Positions 1 to 12,942 of a stretch of DNA of 64,000 nt are shown piece after piece. This DNA comes from Dolomedes plantarius. Its lineage: Eukaryota; Arthropoda; Arachnida; Araneae; Dolomedidae. Position 1 is the stretch's first letter. Every line of letters starts with the position of its first letter. A program made the position numbers and the translations under genes. The DNA lies in NCBI GenBank assembly GCA_907164885.2, contig OU015493.1:50073390-50137389 (forward strand), written 5' to 3'. The notes beneath the pieces are model-generated. The model worked only from the letters and a program-made list of their open reading frames with translations, was not told the origin of the DNA and did not search any database.

Positions 1-353
1 TTCGTTAACCTGTGTTTTAAACACATTTTATGCACATCTTAACATTGGTGAATCCATGTTTTACGCGAAAGTCAAACTCTAACAAATGATTTCAATTCCC
101 CCCATCAAGTATCCTTTGGTAAATGAGACAAGTTGTTTGTTTATAGGTTTGCCAACAAAGCTTTGGAAAAGGGCTCAAATTGGGACTTCTGTCAAAGGTC
201 TGATTCTAAAAATTTAATTCCATTTAAGCATTTCACTTCGTTTAAAAAAGATAAACTGTTCCACCACATACAGTTTTGAGTTTTGTAAAAAGTCGCATAA
301 TGAGACTAAAAAAAGAAAATCAACTTTCACATGTCTCCCTCCCTCTCTAGAAC

Positions 354-538
354 CTGTACGATAAAAAGTGTTCCCAGGGGAATGCTCTCAGTGCTTTGTG
401 CAAAAGGACCGTAAAGTTGTAATATAGAATAAGCCCCTCGTAAAAACGTAGCGCAAAAGACAGCCATTATCACGCCGAAAAAAAACAGAAAACAGACATA
501 GGCCACAACCCGAGGGAACCGCAAAAGAACGTTAAAGG
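354..538 (-). CDS. Possible single host exon encoding a membrane segment
   Basis: An open minus-strand stretch of about 60 codons reads through a strongly hydrophobic block (VVAYVCFLFFFGVIMAVF) that would be one transmembrane helix, followed by a polar segment. On the minus strand it is bounded by a TTAAG that could be an acceptor near 539 and by CAG followed by GT near 353 that could be a donor. No initiator ATG fits, so it would be an internal exon. I do not recognise the family, and neither splice site is strong. Chance openness is a real alternative. Confidence 0.15.
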
Positions 539-1663
539 CTTAAGGCGGTGCATATAAGATGAGCGTTATGCCAGAATCCATTAAATATTTCGAGAAAGCA
601 AGGGTTAAGTACACCCCTTGAGAAGTGAATTTTAATTAAGAGAAGATAGGAGGTTAAACACGGAAAGGGTTTTAAAAAAAGGATTTTCAAAGGATTTTTT
701 ACTTTGGGAGCTGGATATACTACTTCTAATTGAGGATTTGATGAAAGAAAATTCACTATTTACTCCCAGAAAGTAACGGAAAATCCAGAACGTTGAACCC
801 GTACTGTATACTCAATCGGCCCGTGCTATGATTTTCCAGTATAAATTTTGCAAAAGAAGATAGTTTGCTCCTAAGAGTTTTATGCTATATGTCAATATTT
901 TGACAGAACTTTTAAAGAAAAAAAACGATTTGAGGAATAAAATTTTCGCATGTTAACGGAAAACTTTGAACTTTATTTTCCCTTATTTAACTTTTCTTCC
1001 AAAACAGGACATTTCAGACAGAGATTTATTTTGTTCTACTTTTCTTATGATAAGTATATTTATATCTAAATTTAAATGTTAGAATAAAAATGAAGATTAG
1101 AGATTAAATACGATAGAAATTTTTAAGAAGAGGATTTTCTGATTAGAAGACCGGGTTTTTGACAAATTATGATAAAACTTTGATGATATTTTGAAAGAAT
1201 ATGATAGAAAAATTCACTATTTACTATCTCAAAAACGTGTAGTAATGGGACCTTGATGTCTTATTACATATTTAACCTGCTTGTATTATATATTATAAGT
1301 AAAATTTGAAAGTTCTTGGCTATATTTTACACTACTTTTCATTAATTTTGAAGGAATTGTTTGTAATTACTTACTAAAATTGTTTTGTGGAATAAACTTT
1401 TTACAAATGAAGGAAATGTTATGAATTTAATTTTGTAATAAAAATAAAATTTGTAATAAAAATAAACGAGAATGTCAAATTTTGTAGAATAAAATTAAAT
1501 TTTTAATTTAAAACAAATAATACTGTCATATTATCAGTCTTAGTCACTTTCACTAGAATACAGCTGATCTGTTGTTTGTCGATTCACAGGTCTGCAAAAT
1601 TTAAGCCATAGAAAAGTGTTTGAAATATAATGACTGAATTTTATATGATTTGGTGTGTTGATT
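539..1663. other. Unannotated AT-rich DNA
   Basis: I see no convincing gene, RNA or element end here. The stretch is AT-rich with short A and T runs and stop codons in all frames. Confidence 0.5.
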
Positions 1664-2197
1664 TCAAATATGACATCCATTTTTCTCAATCACGTGATTC
1701 TTTTTATCTCGACTGTCCGATTCACACAAGAAGCAAGGGTACATGGTGTTTCCTGCTTGTTGTCCAAGAAGCATGGGAAGCCCTTTTAGATCGCCGCATA
1801 TCATCCATCCATGTTCTTTATATTTCAAATGGGTGAGAATCAAAGCTAAAGTCACGTAAGATTCTTTCAGGTACACAGAATGTCCTAATGGCACTGAAGC
1901 ATACTTGCTGCCATTAGGCAGTAGCCCTGCTTTGAGGCTTCTTTTTGAGGAGTCAATAAACAGCCTCCACCCGTTCACGTCATACTGTATATTAAAATCC
2001 TCCATCAAACCAGGGATATTGCTACAGTAAACCAAGCCACTATCTTGAGGAAAGTATGGAACGAAATCTGTTTCTCTTTTTCTGAACCATGAGAAAGAGG
2101 TACCAGGAGCCAATACATTATTTTGCTTTAACCTAGAGCCTAAGAGTTCGGCAGATTCTTTAGATTGTTTCTTTTTTTCAGTTTCATTTTTTCTCAC
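1664..2197 (-). pseudogene. Fragment of a multicopy arthropod protein family, possibly transposon-derived
   Basis: The 177-residue reading frame has the look of a family found in many copies in spider and aphid genomes. A basic start (KNETEKKKQS) is followed by SAELLGSRLKQNN, a W-R-LFIDSSKRSLKA block near residues 75-92, and WMICGDLKGLPMLLGQQAG with PCFLCESDSR near 130-165. Acidic residues in FIDSS and CGDLK and the CxxC pair would suit a DDE or RNase H-like nuclease fold, but this is inference. Family members I recall are much longer and continue past the PCFLC motif. Here the frame stops about 12 residues later, so this is a truncated copy or one exon of a larger gene. No TIR or LTR is visible beside it. 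Confidence 0.45.
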
Positions 2198-4368
2198 CAG
2201 AGACAGAAAAATCTCCAGTTTTCTCCAGTAATAATGACTTATGACACTATATGCTCATCCCCTTCCTTAATTAACACAATCTATTGGTGGCTACGAAAAT
2301 CAAAATTTTCAATTTTTTCAATTTTCAATTTTTTGAAAAAATGGTACGTCATGGAATTTTTTTACTATTTTTCCTGAAATTAGCGTCCAAAAAACTATCA
2401 GTATCTGCTATTGGTTTCTAAACACTGTTTTGGTTGCAGGCCAATAATTATTAAATGTGTAAAACTACATTTTTTGCACACAAGTACAATACGCATCCTC
2501 ATTTTTGCGGACTAAAATATGAAAAAAGTGCGTATTTACTCAAGATTTTACGGTAAATACTGATCATTTTTCTATTGAAACTAAAAAAAAATGTAAGAGA
2601 TTAAAAAATAAAATTATTAATGAAAGAGTTTAGACATGAAAAAAGTAATTAATTTAACAATTATTTTATTAGATGATTCGATTTTCAACGAAAAGAGGAT
2701 AGGATGAATGAAAACTCCTATTTTCCTTCTCTGCATAACGTTAGAGAATTCATGAGACCCCCCCCACACACACACACACACAGGACGTTGCAACGTAATC
2801 AAAAATTGGGAAACATCTTGACCTACTGCTAAACTATTTGATTAATTTTTAAAAGTGTATGGTGAGATTTAAATTTTTCTATTGATTAATTAGACAAGGG
2901 GCATTGTCAGAAATCCATACTGCAGCAACAGGGTCCATATGAGAGAATCACCTAAAGAAGATTCAATTGATAAAGAAAAATATGCATTTAACTTTTTTAA
3001 CTGTGCATGTGTATTGTTAGAGGTTGTTATTTAAATGGAAATGTTATAGATAAATATAACAATATTGGAAAATAAAATGTAAGGTAACTCCATGAATTCC
3101 TAGAAATTGGTCCAAAAACATTACTCTGAACTCCTGGCTATTTGAATGAACAGTGAAGACAAGAAAAACAAATGCAAAATAAGTCCTGTAGTCCTCAAAA
3201 AATATTAGATGTTTTAAATGAGCTGTGTAAGTTATTTTAATCATGTTTTTTAAAAATAATAACAATATGTAGATTAGTCTTTCTCCAGGAGAAATATTTG
3301 CTATATGCAATTTCCTCTGAGGCATGCAGAAATTATTTCGCCCAATTTGTAATTTATGCCTAAACTTTTTTTCAGCTGTTGCTTTGAGATGATCGGATAA
3401 TCCACAAAAGAAAAATTTGGAGTTTTATAAGTCAAATAACTTCCTTATAAAAGACATTTACTTCCGTAAATTGAGTCAAACTATAATTTAAAAGGAACAA
3501 AAGTTTTTAAAAGGATTTATTAAAACGAGCATGTCAACTATTCCAGGAGAATATACTTTTGTAATTTTTTACCAAAACGATCACAATAACATTTCAAGCT
3601 TTTTTGTGTTGTTATGCAAAGTGCCTAAGAATAAGTGCCTAAAAACTATTTTACTGATGGTTAGCCAGATGTTTAAATATTACTTTAGACTTTAATTTAT
3701 TAAGTAAAATACTTTATTTTTGAATTTTCAAGTTAACAAATATTGAAAATTTCTATCATCAGGTATATAAGTTCAAAATAGAAGTGTACAATAAAGTACG
3801 TAGAGCCTTTGAAGCATGAAAGTTTTGCCCCCATTGATATAATAATTTTATAAAAAATATGGTTTTTGTCATACAGTATTGTTGTCAGTATATTTTAAAA
3901 CAAATGATCAAAATGGGTTTTATAAAGATATTTGTTTCTGGAAATCCTTTAAAGTTTAAACGTTCGCCTAGTCTGCCAGAGGGCAAATTATACACTCGTA
4001 TATCTTTAGTCAGTCAGAGGGAAATTTAAAAGTTTAACAGCGGTAATTATTTAATTTGACACGCACACAACACCGCCGGGTACATAAGTAAAGTTAATTG
4101 AATATTACTAGATTTGTTTCCTTAATATTACGGTACTCTCCTTTACGGATGTCTCAGGGAATTGAAAATATTTAATAAACTTCACTTTTGGCGTTGTCGA
4201 TTTGTTAATGAAATATGAAAGCTAAAACTGCAGTTTTTACCAAGTTTTGCAACCGTGCTACTTCATTGATCAAGCTTGCATTCCTCAAATTAATAGTGAA
4301 GTGTATCATTCCTTTTTCAGAATTCAATCAATCTTTTGACCGGAGAAATTTTTGAACAATAAAATAGC

Positions 4369-4370
<2 letters not shown>
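2198..4370. other. Unannotated AT-rich DNA with a short (CA)n tract
   Basis: There is no supported gene. A C-run followed by a (CA)n tract lies near 2759-2782. The rest is AT-rich with no recognisable element ends. Confidence 0.5.

Positions 4371-4421
<51 letters not shown>
4371..4421. repeat. (TA)n microsatellite
   Basis: About 25 uninterrupted TA units. No transposon end abuts this tract, unlike most of the other long (TA)n tracts in the window. Confidence 0.95.
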
Positions 4422-4424
<3 letters not shown>

Positions 4425-4893
4425 CTAGGACCGTAAACTATAACTAACTAGATTTAATTGGGTTAAAATTAGACAAATTAGCGTTAAACGGCAATTTACT
4501 ATGAGAAATTCTCTATTTATTAACACTGGAGTACACTTTCAATCTCTCGGTTTCAGAGAGACCTTGAGCGAATCACAAAGAATTGCGTCATATCATCGAA
4601 TGTTCAAAACCTCGTGAAGACTGACTCATGAATGTCACATGATGCTTCGCCCCCGTAATTGCAGAGCGCGAAAGAGAAAAAGGATAGATTAGAGTTGTTC
4701 GCCGGTGAACGAAGTCGCGTGTTGTGAGCTGAGAGATGATGGGAACTTGGCACGGATTAAATTGACCTTTAACTAGTGTAATAAAGTCTTTAATTGCTGT
4801 TTAAGTCGTAGTTAATTGCCACAGGTCTTTAATGACAACTTTTAGATTAATTAATTAGATAATGGTTACGCGGTGGAAGTACATTGTCATATA
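4422..4893. other. Unannotated DNA with a slightly GC-richer core
   Basis: A stretch around 4550-4740 is less AT-rich than its surroundings (it includes TTCGCCGGTGAACGAAGTCG). No open frame or RNA fold could be assigned. It could be an untranslated exon, but nothing shows this directly. Confidence 0.3.
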
Positions 4894-6201
4894 GAGGTGG
4901 TTATCAAAATAATGGAAACACCTATCAATGTTAGTGGTCTTTATGAATGTGCTTCGTATTCCTTAAAAAACAAGTCTGGCCACCGGTATTTTTTTATATA
5001 ATACAGTGTATATATTATTCTACCGTCAGGTAGCACTAATGAAGCTAAGGACATCGTGCTTTTGTGGGGAACAGCGTAAAATGTCAAACCTTGCAGACCT
5101 TGTGAAAAGGGCAAATTGTTGGATCGCGTTTAAATTGGATATCTGTTACTGCAACTCTCAGGCTAATCGGTGTTTTTCGATCTACGGCATCGAAAAACAG
5201 GATAGCATACGGAGTGCACGGAAAAACATGCTTTGCCAAACAAAATAGGGAACGAAAGGGAGATCTGAGTGAAAGAGACGGATGAGGTATTGAAGCGGAT
5301 TGTGACATGAAGAAAGAAAACAACTGCAACCAAACTCAAGTGCATGAAAAATAAGTCAAATATCTTATCTTGCCCTTTACATTCCCCCCGACAATAAATC
5401 ATCCAACATCTGTGATCTGTATAAGCGGATAGATAAAGGTATCTATATCGAAGAGCTCAATCTGCATCTGCATGTTCTTGTATTAACTATTAGCGGTAGA
5501 AGGGAACTTCACAAACAAAGCATTTACAGAAGAGAAGTTATTTCCAAGACACTTGTAATAGATGCCAATACAAAATATTGTCCTAAATGGTGCCACGTGC
5601 GCAAATCCTGGTCGGGAAATATGTCAAAAAACGGCATTTGGTTCGACGAATCATTATTCACATTGTTCCTCGCAACAGGATGTGCGTATGTCTGTAGAAC
5701 ACCTACAAAAGCGTAAGATTCTGGCTGTCTCATCTCAACTGTCAATCATGGAGATAGATCTCTCAGGGTTTGATATGGCATTTCATGATTTTCTTCAGAC
5801 CCTATGGTAACCCTAAAAGGGAGATTGAATGAGAAGGACTATGTCGAAATTTTAGCCCAGTGGTCCATACTATGGTACAAACATTGTTTCTTGCAGGAGA
5901 TGGCGTTCTCCGGTATGAGAATCCCCGTATACATACAGCTAAATCTATCAAGTATTGTTTTGAAGTGCATGAAAAAGAAGTCAAATATCTTATCTTGCCC
6001 TTTACATTCCCATCGACAATAAATCATCCAACCACTGTGATCTGGATAAGCGGATAGATAAAGGTATCTATATTCACCACAACATCTCTACAGGAACTTT
6101 CATGATTTTTCTCTTAAGAATGGTATAATATATTCTTAACCACTATTTATGACTTGTATAATACAATTTCAAGGTGAATCAGGTGGGATTACATGGTAAA
6201 G

Positions 6202-6205
<4 letters not shown>
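4894..6205 (+). mobile_element. Decayed Tc1-like element, right end lost
   Basis: The left end starts after a TA with GGTGGTTATCAAAATAATGG, the same terminus seen at 62008 and 63691. The 3' part near 6095-6205 is the reverse complement of 63750-63870, which fixes the element's extent. The outermost right end is missing, and a (TA)n tract begins where it should be. A segment of about 110 bp occurs twice (5340-5450 and 5964-6072), so the copy has an internal duplication or is two copies joined. Confidence 0.75.
5038..6205 (+). pseudogene. Tc1-like transposase relic
   Basis: This would have been the cut-and-paste transposase of the surrounding element. Scattered pieces in different frames can be read: KMSNLADLVKRANCWIAF near 5080-5135 (N-terminal DNA-binding part), RLNEKDYVEILAQ near 5825 and LFLAGDGVLRYENPRIHTAK near 5880-5945 (around the second catalytic Asp, degraded from the usual QQDNAPxHTA), and EWYNIFLTTIYDLYN-like C-terminal sequence near 6120-6160. 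The third catalytic block (SPDxNPIEHLW) is replaced by unrelated residues. Several frameshifts and stops rule out function. Confidence 0.65.

Positions 6206-6206
<1 letters not shown>

Positions 6207-6277
<71 letters not shown>
6207..6277. repeat. (TA)n microsatellite between two Tc1 elements
   Basis: About 35 TA units. It replaces the right terminus of the decayed element on its left and directly contacts the left TIR of the element starting at 6278. Confidence 0.95.
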
Positions 6278-6280
<3 letters not shown>

Positions 6281-7689
6281 TCATGGACAAAAATATTAGC
6301 GCACCAAGAAATAATTGCGGGATCGTAACGAAACTTGCAATGAAGGTACATGTCGGGGAGATATGCAAATGATTAGAAATGCAGCGTGATTGCGCATTAC
6401 GTATAGCCGGTAGAGGGCGTTGAACAACATACTCTGTGGAGTATGAAACAGGTAACCAAAGCTCGTTTGAATGTACTGAATCATTTAGAAAGGAAGAGCT
6501 GAGATAGACATGCCATTACGCCGTGTTCGAAGACAATATAAGCAGTTGTCGCAGTTTGAGAGGGGGAGAATCGTCGGGATGATGGAAGCTGGGTGGCCAG
6601 CTAGTCGAGTTACTCGTCAATTAGGCCGCTCTGATTGTGTTGTGAGGTGTTGGGACCAGTGGACCCGAGAGATGTCCTGTACACGAAGACCAGGCTCAGG
6701 ACGCCCTCGACAGACCAGTCGTCGAGAAGACCGCCACATCGTAAGAAATGCACGCGTACAGCCAACTGCTTCATCGGCCGCCATCCAGGCACAAGTAGCA
6801 CCTTCACTAGGGGCCTCTGTGTCTTCTTGAACCATACGAAGGCGCCTGGTTGAATGACAGTTGGTATCGCGGCGCCCATTACGTTTGCTGCCCTTGACGC
6901 CCACCCATCGACGCCTCCGTTTGGAGTTTTGGCGCGCACGAGGAAACTGGACTGCAGCGGAATGGAACCAGGTCGTCTTTAGCGACGAATCCAGATTCAA
7001 TCTCGGCAGTGATGTCAATCGTGTTCGTGTGTGGAGAGCCCGTGGTGAACGCTTCAATCCTGCCTTTGCTGTACAGCGACACATCGCTCCCACAGCTGGT
7101 GTGATGGTATGGGGTGCCATTGCCTACAATACACGGTCACCCCTAGTATTGTTCCGTGGCACCATGACAGCCCAGCGGTATGTTCATGAAATCCTGCAAC
7201 CACATGTGTTGACACTCATGCAACGGATCCCAGGAGCCATTTTTCAACAAGACAATGCTCGGCCTCATACGGCAAGGGTGTCACAAGACTGCCTCCGCAC
7301 TGTTACAACCCTTCCTTGGCCTGCCCGATCCCCAGATTTGTCTCCAATCGAGCATATCTTGGATCATTTGGGACGACGAGTTGGGCATCCCACGAGTTTG
7401 AAAGAACTAGAGGCAAGGTTACAGCAAATATGGAACGAAATGTCTCAAGACATCATACAGAACTTGTATGACTCAATGCCCGATCGTATCTCATCGTGCA
7501 TTCGCGCTAGAGTGGGTCCAACGGAGTATTCACTCCTCCGTTCTTTTGCCTTTTTCTCTGAAATAAATTATCCTTTGTCTTTGATTTTCTTATCATTTAC
7601 TTATATCAAAGTAGTCATTACGTATGTAAAATTTCGTTTCATTTTGATGACTCCTTCTTGGTACGCTAATTTTTTTGTCCATGAGTGTG
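6278..7689 (+). mobile_element. Tc1/mariner-type element, full length
   Basis: Both ends carry the inverted repeat CACTCATGGACAAAAA, which continues as ATTAGCG and CACCAAGAA with a few mismatches over about 33 bp. The flanks are TA at 6276-6277 and 7690-7691, the usual Tc1 target duplication. The right end has an extra CA beside the repeat. Length is 1.41 kb with one transposase frame on the plus strand, which is typical of the superfamily. Confidence 0.9.
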
Positions 7690-7691
7690 TA

Positions 7692-8601
<910 letters not shown>

Positions 8602-8944
8602 CAATATTTGATAATATTTACGCTCCTTATAACAGTATGTTTGTTGTCTAGCATTTCAGTATTAGGTGAGTTAAAGCCCAAAAAGAAGTTCACAGTGAAT
8701 CAACACCCCTCAAAAACATAGGTGAATTAACATCCTCCAAACAAACATAAGTAGATACTGAAACAAAAAAATTCTCCTACCTCCACTGGGCTCGTCAGCC
8801 GTAGGTAAAGCGATGACAAAGCTAAAATAATCAACACAAGCGGTTTCGCCCTGGTGCCATATTTGAAAAAAAAATTATATGCATACATACACACATATAT
8901 GTATATAATATATATGTCGATGAAAAACGGAAGTGAGTGAAAAC

Positions 8945-9208
8945 TTCGAAGCACAATTCGGGGTTTCCGTATAGTTTTTGCGCATTTTCGTAACAGTTAT
9001 GAAACATGGATACATCTTTACCAGCGAGAAACAACCAGTCAGAAAATTGGTTTGAAGCAGGTGAACCTCCATGAAGGAGAGCGAAAACGGTTCCACCAGA
9101 TGGAAAGGTTATGGCTAATAGTTTTTGGACATCTTTGGTATGTTTATTGACTACAAGGAAAAGGGCTAAAGAAGCACCAGAAATTACTCTACATGTATTC
9201 TGGATCAC
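8945..9208 (-). CDS. Possible single host exon
   Basis: About 88 codons are open on the minus strand with balanced, protein-like composition. A hydrophobic start (SGASLALFLVV) is followed by a mixed globular stretch (KDVQKLLAITFPSGG, NQFSDWLFLAGKDVSMFHNC, ENAQKLYGNP). A pyrimidine-rich tract ending in TTTAAG lies just upstream (minus strand, near 9210) and would serve as an acceptor. A donor is weak (GAA followed by GTTTTC near 8943). Downstream the frame runs into low-complexity Tyr/Ile codons. I do not recognise the family. If real, it could belong to the same gene as the candidate exon near 350-540, but that is speculation. Confidence 0.3.
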
Positions 9209-9210
9209 TT

Positions 9211-11281
9211 AAATAGTGAAATAAACCAAAAAAATCACTTTAAAATTCACTTCCCTACTGACAATGTTTAGGCTCGTTCATGTCCGGTTGCTGAGGCAAA
9301 ACTGTTAAAACGTCGACAGGCTTGTAACATAATGTTGTAATCTAATGTTCGTGCGAACATTACATTACAAGTGTACCCAGGTTTCTTCGCGAAAGCTCGG
9401 CTCAAAAGGTGTTCCACTTCAGTCATTTCAGCATAACATGCACTGAGTCGAAATGCAACTATCAAAGAGATTCGCTAAAAAAAAAGACAGTTGGGTGTAG
9501 CACAATTGCTTGGCTTGCCGCTCGCCTTCAGGAACTGACTGCCAAATGTTCGTGTTTTATTACATTACATTGCATTACAACGTTTTGTTACAAGTAAGTA
9601 GCCACCTTTAGAACGACGCTACTTAATTGTTCCCCACCCACAATATTCTAAAGATTTGGCTCCCTCTGACTGCAGATTGGTCCCAAATGAGAAAAAAAAG
9701 CTATTTGGACTAGAAATTTGCTTCAAATTCCAAACTGATCAGAAAAATAAAACTCTTAAATTGCAGAGTTGGACAAGTCTTACTTTACGGAGGGGGGGGG
9801 GGGTTAAAAAGCTTGAAAATTCTTGGACAAAATTTATCAATCTATGTATGGGTGATTATCTAGGAAAAAAATTAAAAAGGCATTTTCATTATTTTTGCAC
9901 GCACTTATCAAAAGAACCCCCCCCACACACACACATACACACACATGCAAAGAAAATTAAATTGTTTAGTCGAACATTGCTCTTTTTTAATACCATGCAA
10001 CTGCGATATTGATTTCTGTGTCAATAAAGAACAGATGAAGAGTTTCGAAACGGCATATTGAGTGGTTCATGAAACAAATGTTATCTAATCTTACGTGACA
10101 AATTTGGAGACATGTGAAGCAATGGTTCTTCAATTATTATCGCTCAATGGTTTCGGGTTAATATGTTGGCGGATTATAGGAAAGATTTTAAGTCATTGCG
10201 ATGCTGGCAAATGTGGTGTTCGTTAAGTGCAATTATGCTATGGAAATAATGCTTAAACTATATTTCTCGATAAAAAAAGGAGTTTCTGGACTCTCTAAGC
10301 AATTTTGTATGTGACCACATTTTAAAAATTTTAATATAATGTTAATAACCACTAGCTGCAGATCTTCTTCAGGCCAATGAAGAATCGCTGCGATTGCTTC
10401 CAACGTTGAATCGCAAATGGTGTGCTAATTGAAGATTGTTATCTGATTCGTCAGCACAAGATAGTGGTATCTAAGACGATTCTGCTTGAAAAATAAAGAT
10501 TATGCCGTTTAGTCGGAAACCAGTCATGGGGCATTTTCTAATGCTAGTCTTTGAAATTTCAAACGAAAAAGCAGATCACGATCAAAACTAGAGCTAATCT
10601 GGTCTGACCAGAGCCGCATTCTTAAACCTAGCGACCCTCTTTCTGATGAGTTGAAGTGCAGATTGCACGCTAAGTTCGTCACTATTCAAAAAGGTGATTT
10701 CAAACGATGTCGTATTTAATTTTTTAACAACAAATATTATTTAGCAGCAGTTGACCAGAACTTAATGGTGAGCATCTTTACGGTAAGGTAATAATTAAAA
10801 CAGTAGAAAAGGATATCCAACAACCTTTCATTAAAACCTGTTAGCTTGGGAACCCCCCCCCTTCTCCCCCTCTTTTCAAATTCATTCATTCACTAATACG
10901 TGTGTGTGTGTGTATGTTGGTTTATGCATGTTTCTGTGCGCAAATGTATATGTGCATATGTATTCGTGCGCACGTGTAAGTGAGCAGGAATACATACATG
11001 TTGAATACATTGACAAATTATATTTTTGTAAAATAGCCCTGTCGAAAATTTTTATCGATTATATTTATGTGTATAATGGGTGCGTGTCCAAGCATTAATG
11101 ACGAAATTGTCACCTATGGATGTCACGTTCAGGGTGTTTGAAAGACATTTGATTGCGTTGGATAATAACGTAATTCAAGAAGAATCATTAAATTATTGAA
11201 TTAGTAAGAAAGGAATATTTATTTTAATTTTTGTTTTATTTTGTATAACTTTTATTCTCATTGAAGTGATGTAAAACTATA
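9211..11281. other. Unannotated AT-rich DNA with homopolymer and dinucleotide tracts
   Basis: There is no supported gene. A G-run occurs near 9791-9803, a C-run with (CA)n near 9917-9945, a C-run near 10852-10861 and a (TG)n tract near 10899-10913. Confidence 0.45.
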
Positions 11282-11587
11282 GGGTGTCCCAAAAAGAACA
11301 CTGGATTTAGTTTTTGAATTAAACCCATTATTTACCATAAGATACTTTGTGACTGACTGCAGGGGTAAGTTTGTGACACATAGTAATTTTTTCGTAATTC
11401 GAATCTTGGGCCGCGCCCGTGATACCGAGAAGGCAAAGAACAGCGCCAACATCTTGTCCAACGTACAGAGACACCCAGTGGTCAGTGTCCGACTTCTGCG
11501 TGACGTTTGTCTTCGCTGGCCAGTGTATTGTTCAAACCTGTTGTCAAGCTATTGACTCAAACTTCGGAAACTTTGTGTGCTGAAGGC

Positions 11588-11640
11588 AATATACAACCTT
11601 ATACAACCTTATACAACCTTATACAGGCCTTATACAACCA
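11588..11640. repeat. Short tandem repeat of TTATACAACC
   Basis: Four to five copies of a ten-base unit, the fourth interrupted by GGC. It lies inside the deleted mariner-like element. Confidence 0.9.
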
Positions 11641-12659
11641 ACTACCACAGGTAGGAATTATTATTTTTTATATTCTCAAATAATTAATATAAATTTTTTA
11701 TATTCTCTTTTTTATATTCAATTAGTAATTTTTTTTTATTCTCAATATGTTGGTTAGACTGTGGAGCAATATAACTTTTGTGTAGTGATATCTCCGAGAC
11801 ATATGAGAACATAACTTTAATATCGAAAGGTGACGGTGTTACTTTGTGACACATTGACACTGTCTTAAAATAACCCACAAAGTCGACCCACCTCCTCCAG
11901 CCGCACGATGTTGCATTTTTCCGTCCTCTAAAATACCACTGCACTGGAGAGAAAGAAGTATTGCCTATCTAAAAAAACTACCCGACGGAGCAGAATGTCC
12001 CGAAACACGAATTCCCTCATCCTCTCAAAGAACTGATGGCTGCCCTGGGCACCCGAGGTCTCTTTGATGTCAAAGGTATACATAAAGCTATCCAATATTT
12101 GTAATATGTATATATAATTGAGTATCAAGCTTTTGATAAGCGTTTTACTGTTTAACTTTGTGTCAAGAAATTTTTCCTCTTGGATTTCTAGGCGAAAACA
12201 CAGATGTCACAAAGTAGCCGCACTCGGCGGGGCAACTTTGTGACACATTTTAACTTTAATTTCTCAATGGCCATTAAAGATCCGGGTTATCGCAATACAT
12301 AAGGAAAGGGGTACCAATGTTTTGCAATTGCTCGTTTTGGGCTGCTTTCAAAACTGATCGGTTGGCACAGGAAAAAACTTAAAATCCGTAACAAAGTAAC
12401 CCCATCTTACAGCGTTTGAAAAGTGCTAAAATTTTTATTTCATTGCAAAGTACAAATGTTCCGATTATGTATGGAATAAACTGTCAGAATAATGCGCACC
12501 ACGGCTCTCATTGCAAACTTTCAATCTTTTGATAAAATTTAACATAACGTCGTTGCATAGCGCCGGATTTAAATTTTGCGCCATTTTTTTTTCTATCAAG
12601 TTGACCATTATTCTGAAAATTTCCTATGTTTCACCTGTCATCCTTGCGATTAGTAAATA

Positions 12660-12800
12660 ATGGAACGCCACACGAAAGAACAAAGCATTATTATTGTTAA
12701 AACTCATTTTCAAAATGGAGAAAGATTTGCTGACACAGTTCGTAAACTTCGTGGAATTTTTGGTCGAAATAATGGTCAAAATGAGTCATTTGTCTGACAT
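12660..12800 (+). pseudogene. N-terminal fragment of a mariner-like transposase
   Basis: From an ATG at 12660 the frame encodes MERHTKEQSIIIVKTHFQNG followed by ERFADTVRKLRGIFGRNN and then diverges to a stop. This matches the N-terminal helix-turn-helix (DUF4817-like) region of a mariner-related family that is common in arthropods, where E-Q-IV and N-GE-F-TVRKLR-IFGRN are conserved. No catalytic DDE part remains before the right TIR, so this is a deletion derivative. The TIR-proximal position and orientation fit an element transcribed left to right. Confidence 0.6.
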
Positions 12801-12942
12801 TTTATTTCATACATAATAGGAACATTTGTACTATTCAATGAAATAAAAATGTCATCACTTTTCAAATCAATAATATGTTCAAAAACTTATTCCAAAACTA
12901 ATTCAAAAGCTAATTCCGGCACTCTAATTGGGACACACTTTA

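Larger units (their letters stand above)
11282..12938. mobile_element. Deleted mariner-like element with degenerate TIRs
   Basis: The left end, after a TA, reads GGGTGTCCCAAAAAGA and continues to TTAGTTTTTGAATTA. The reverse complement of the right end near 12938 reads GTGTCCCAATTAGAG and continues to TTAGCTTTTGAATTA. The match spans about 40 bp with mismatches. A TA follows on the right near 12941. The interior holds only the N-terminus of a transposase, so the element is non-autonomous. The stretch 11340-12420 is not recognisable and may contain a second insertion. Confidence 0.6.
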
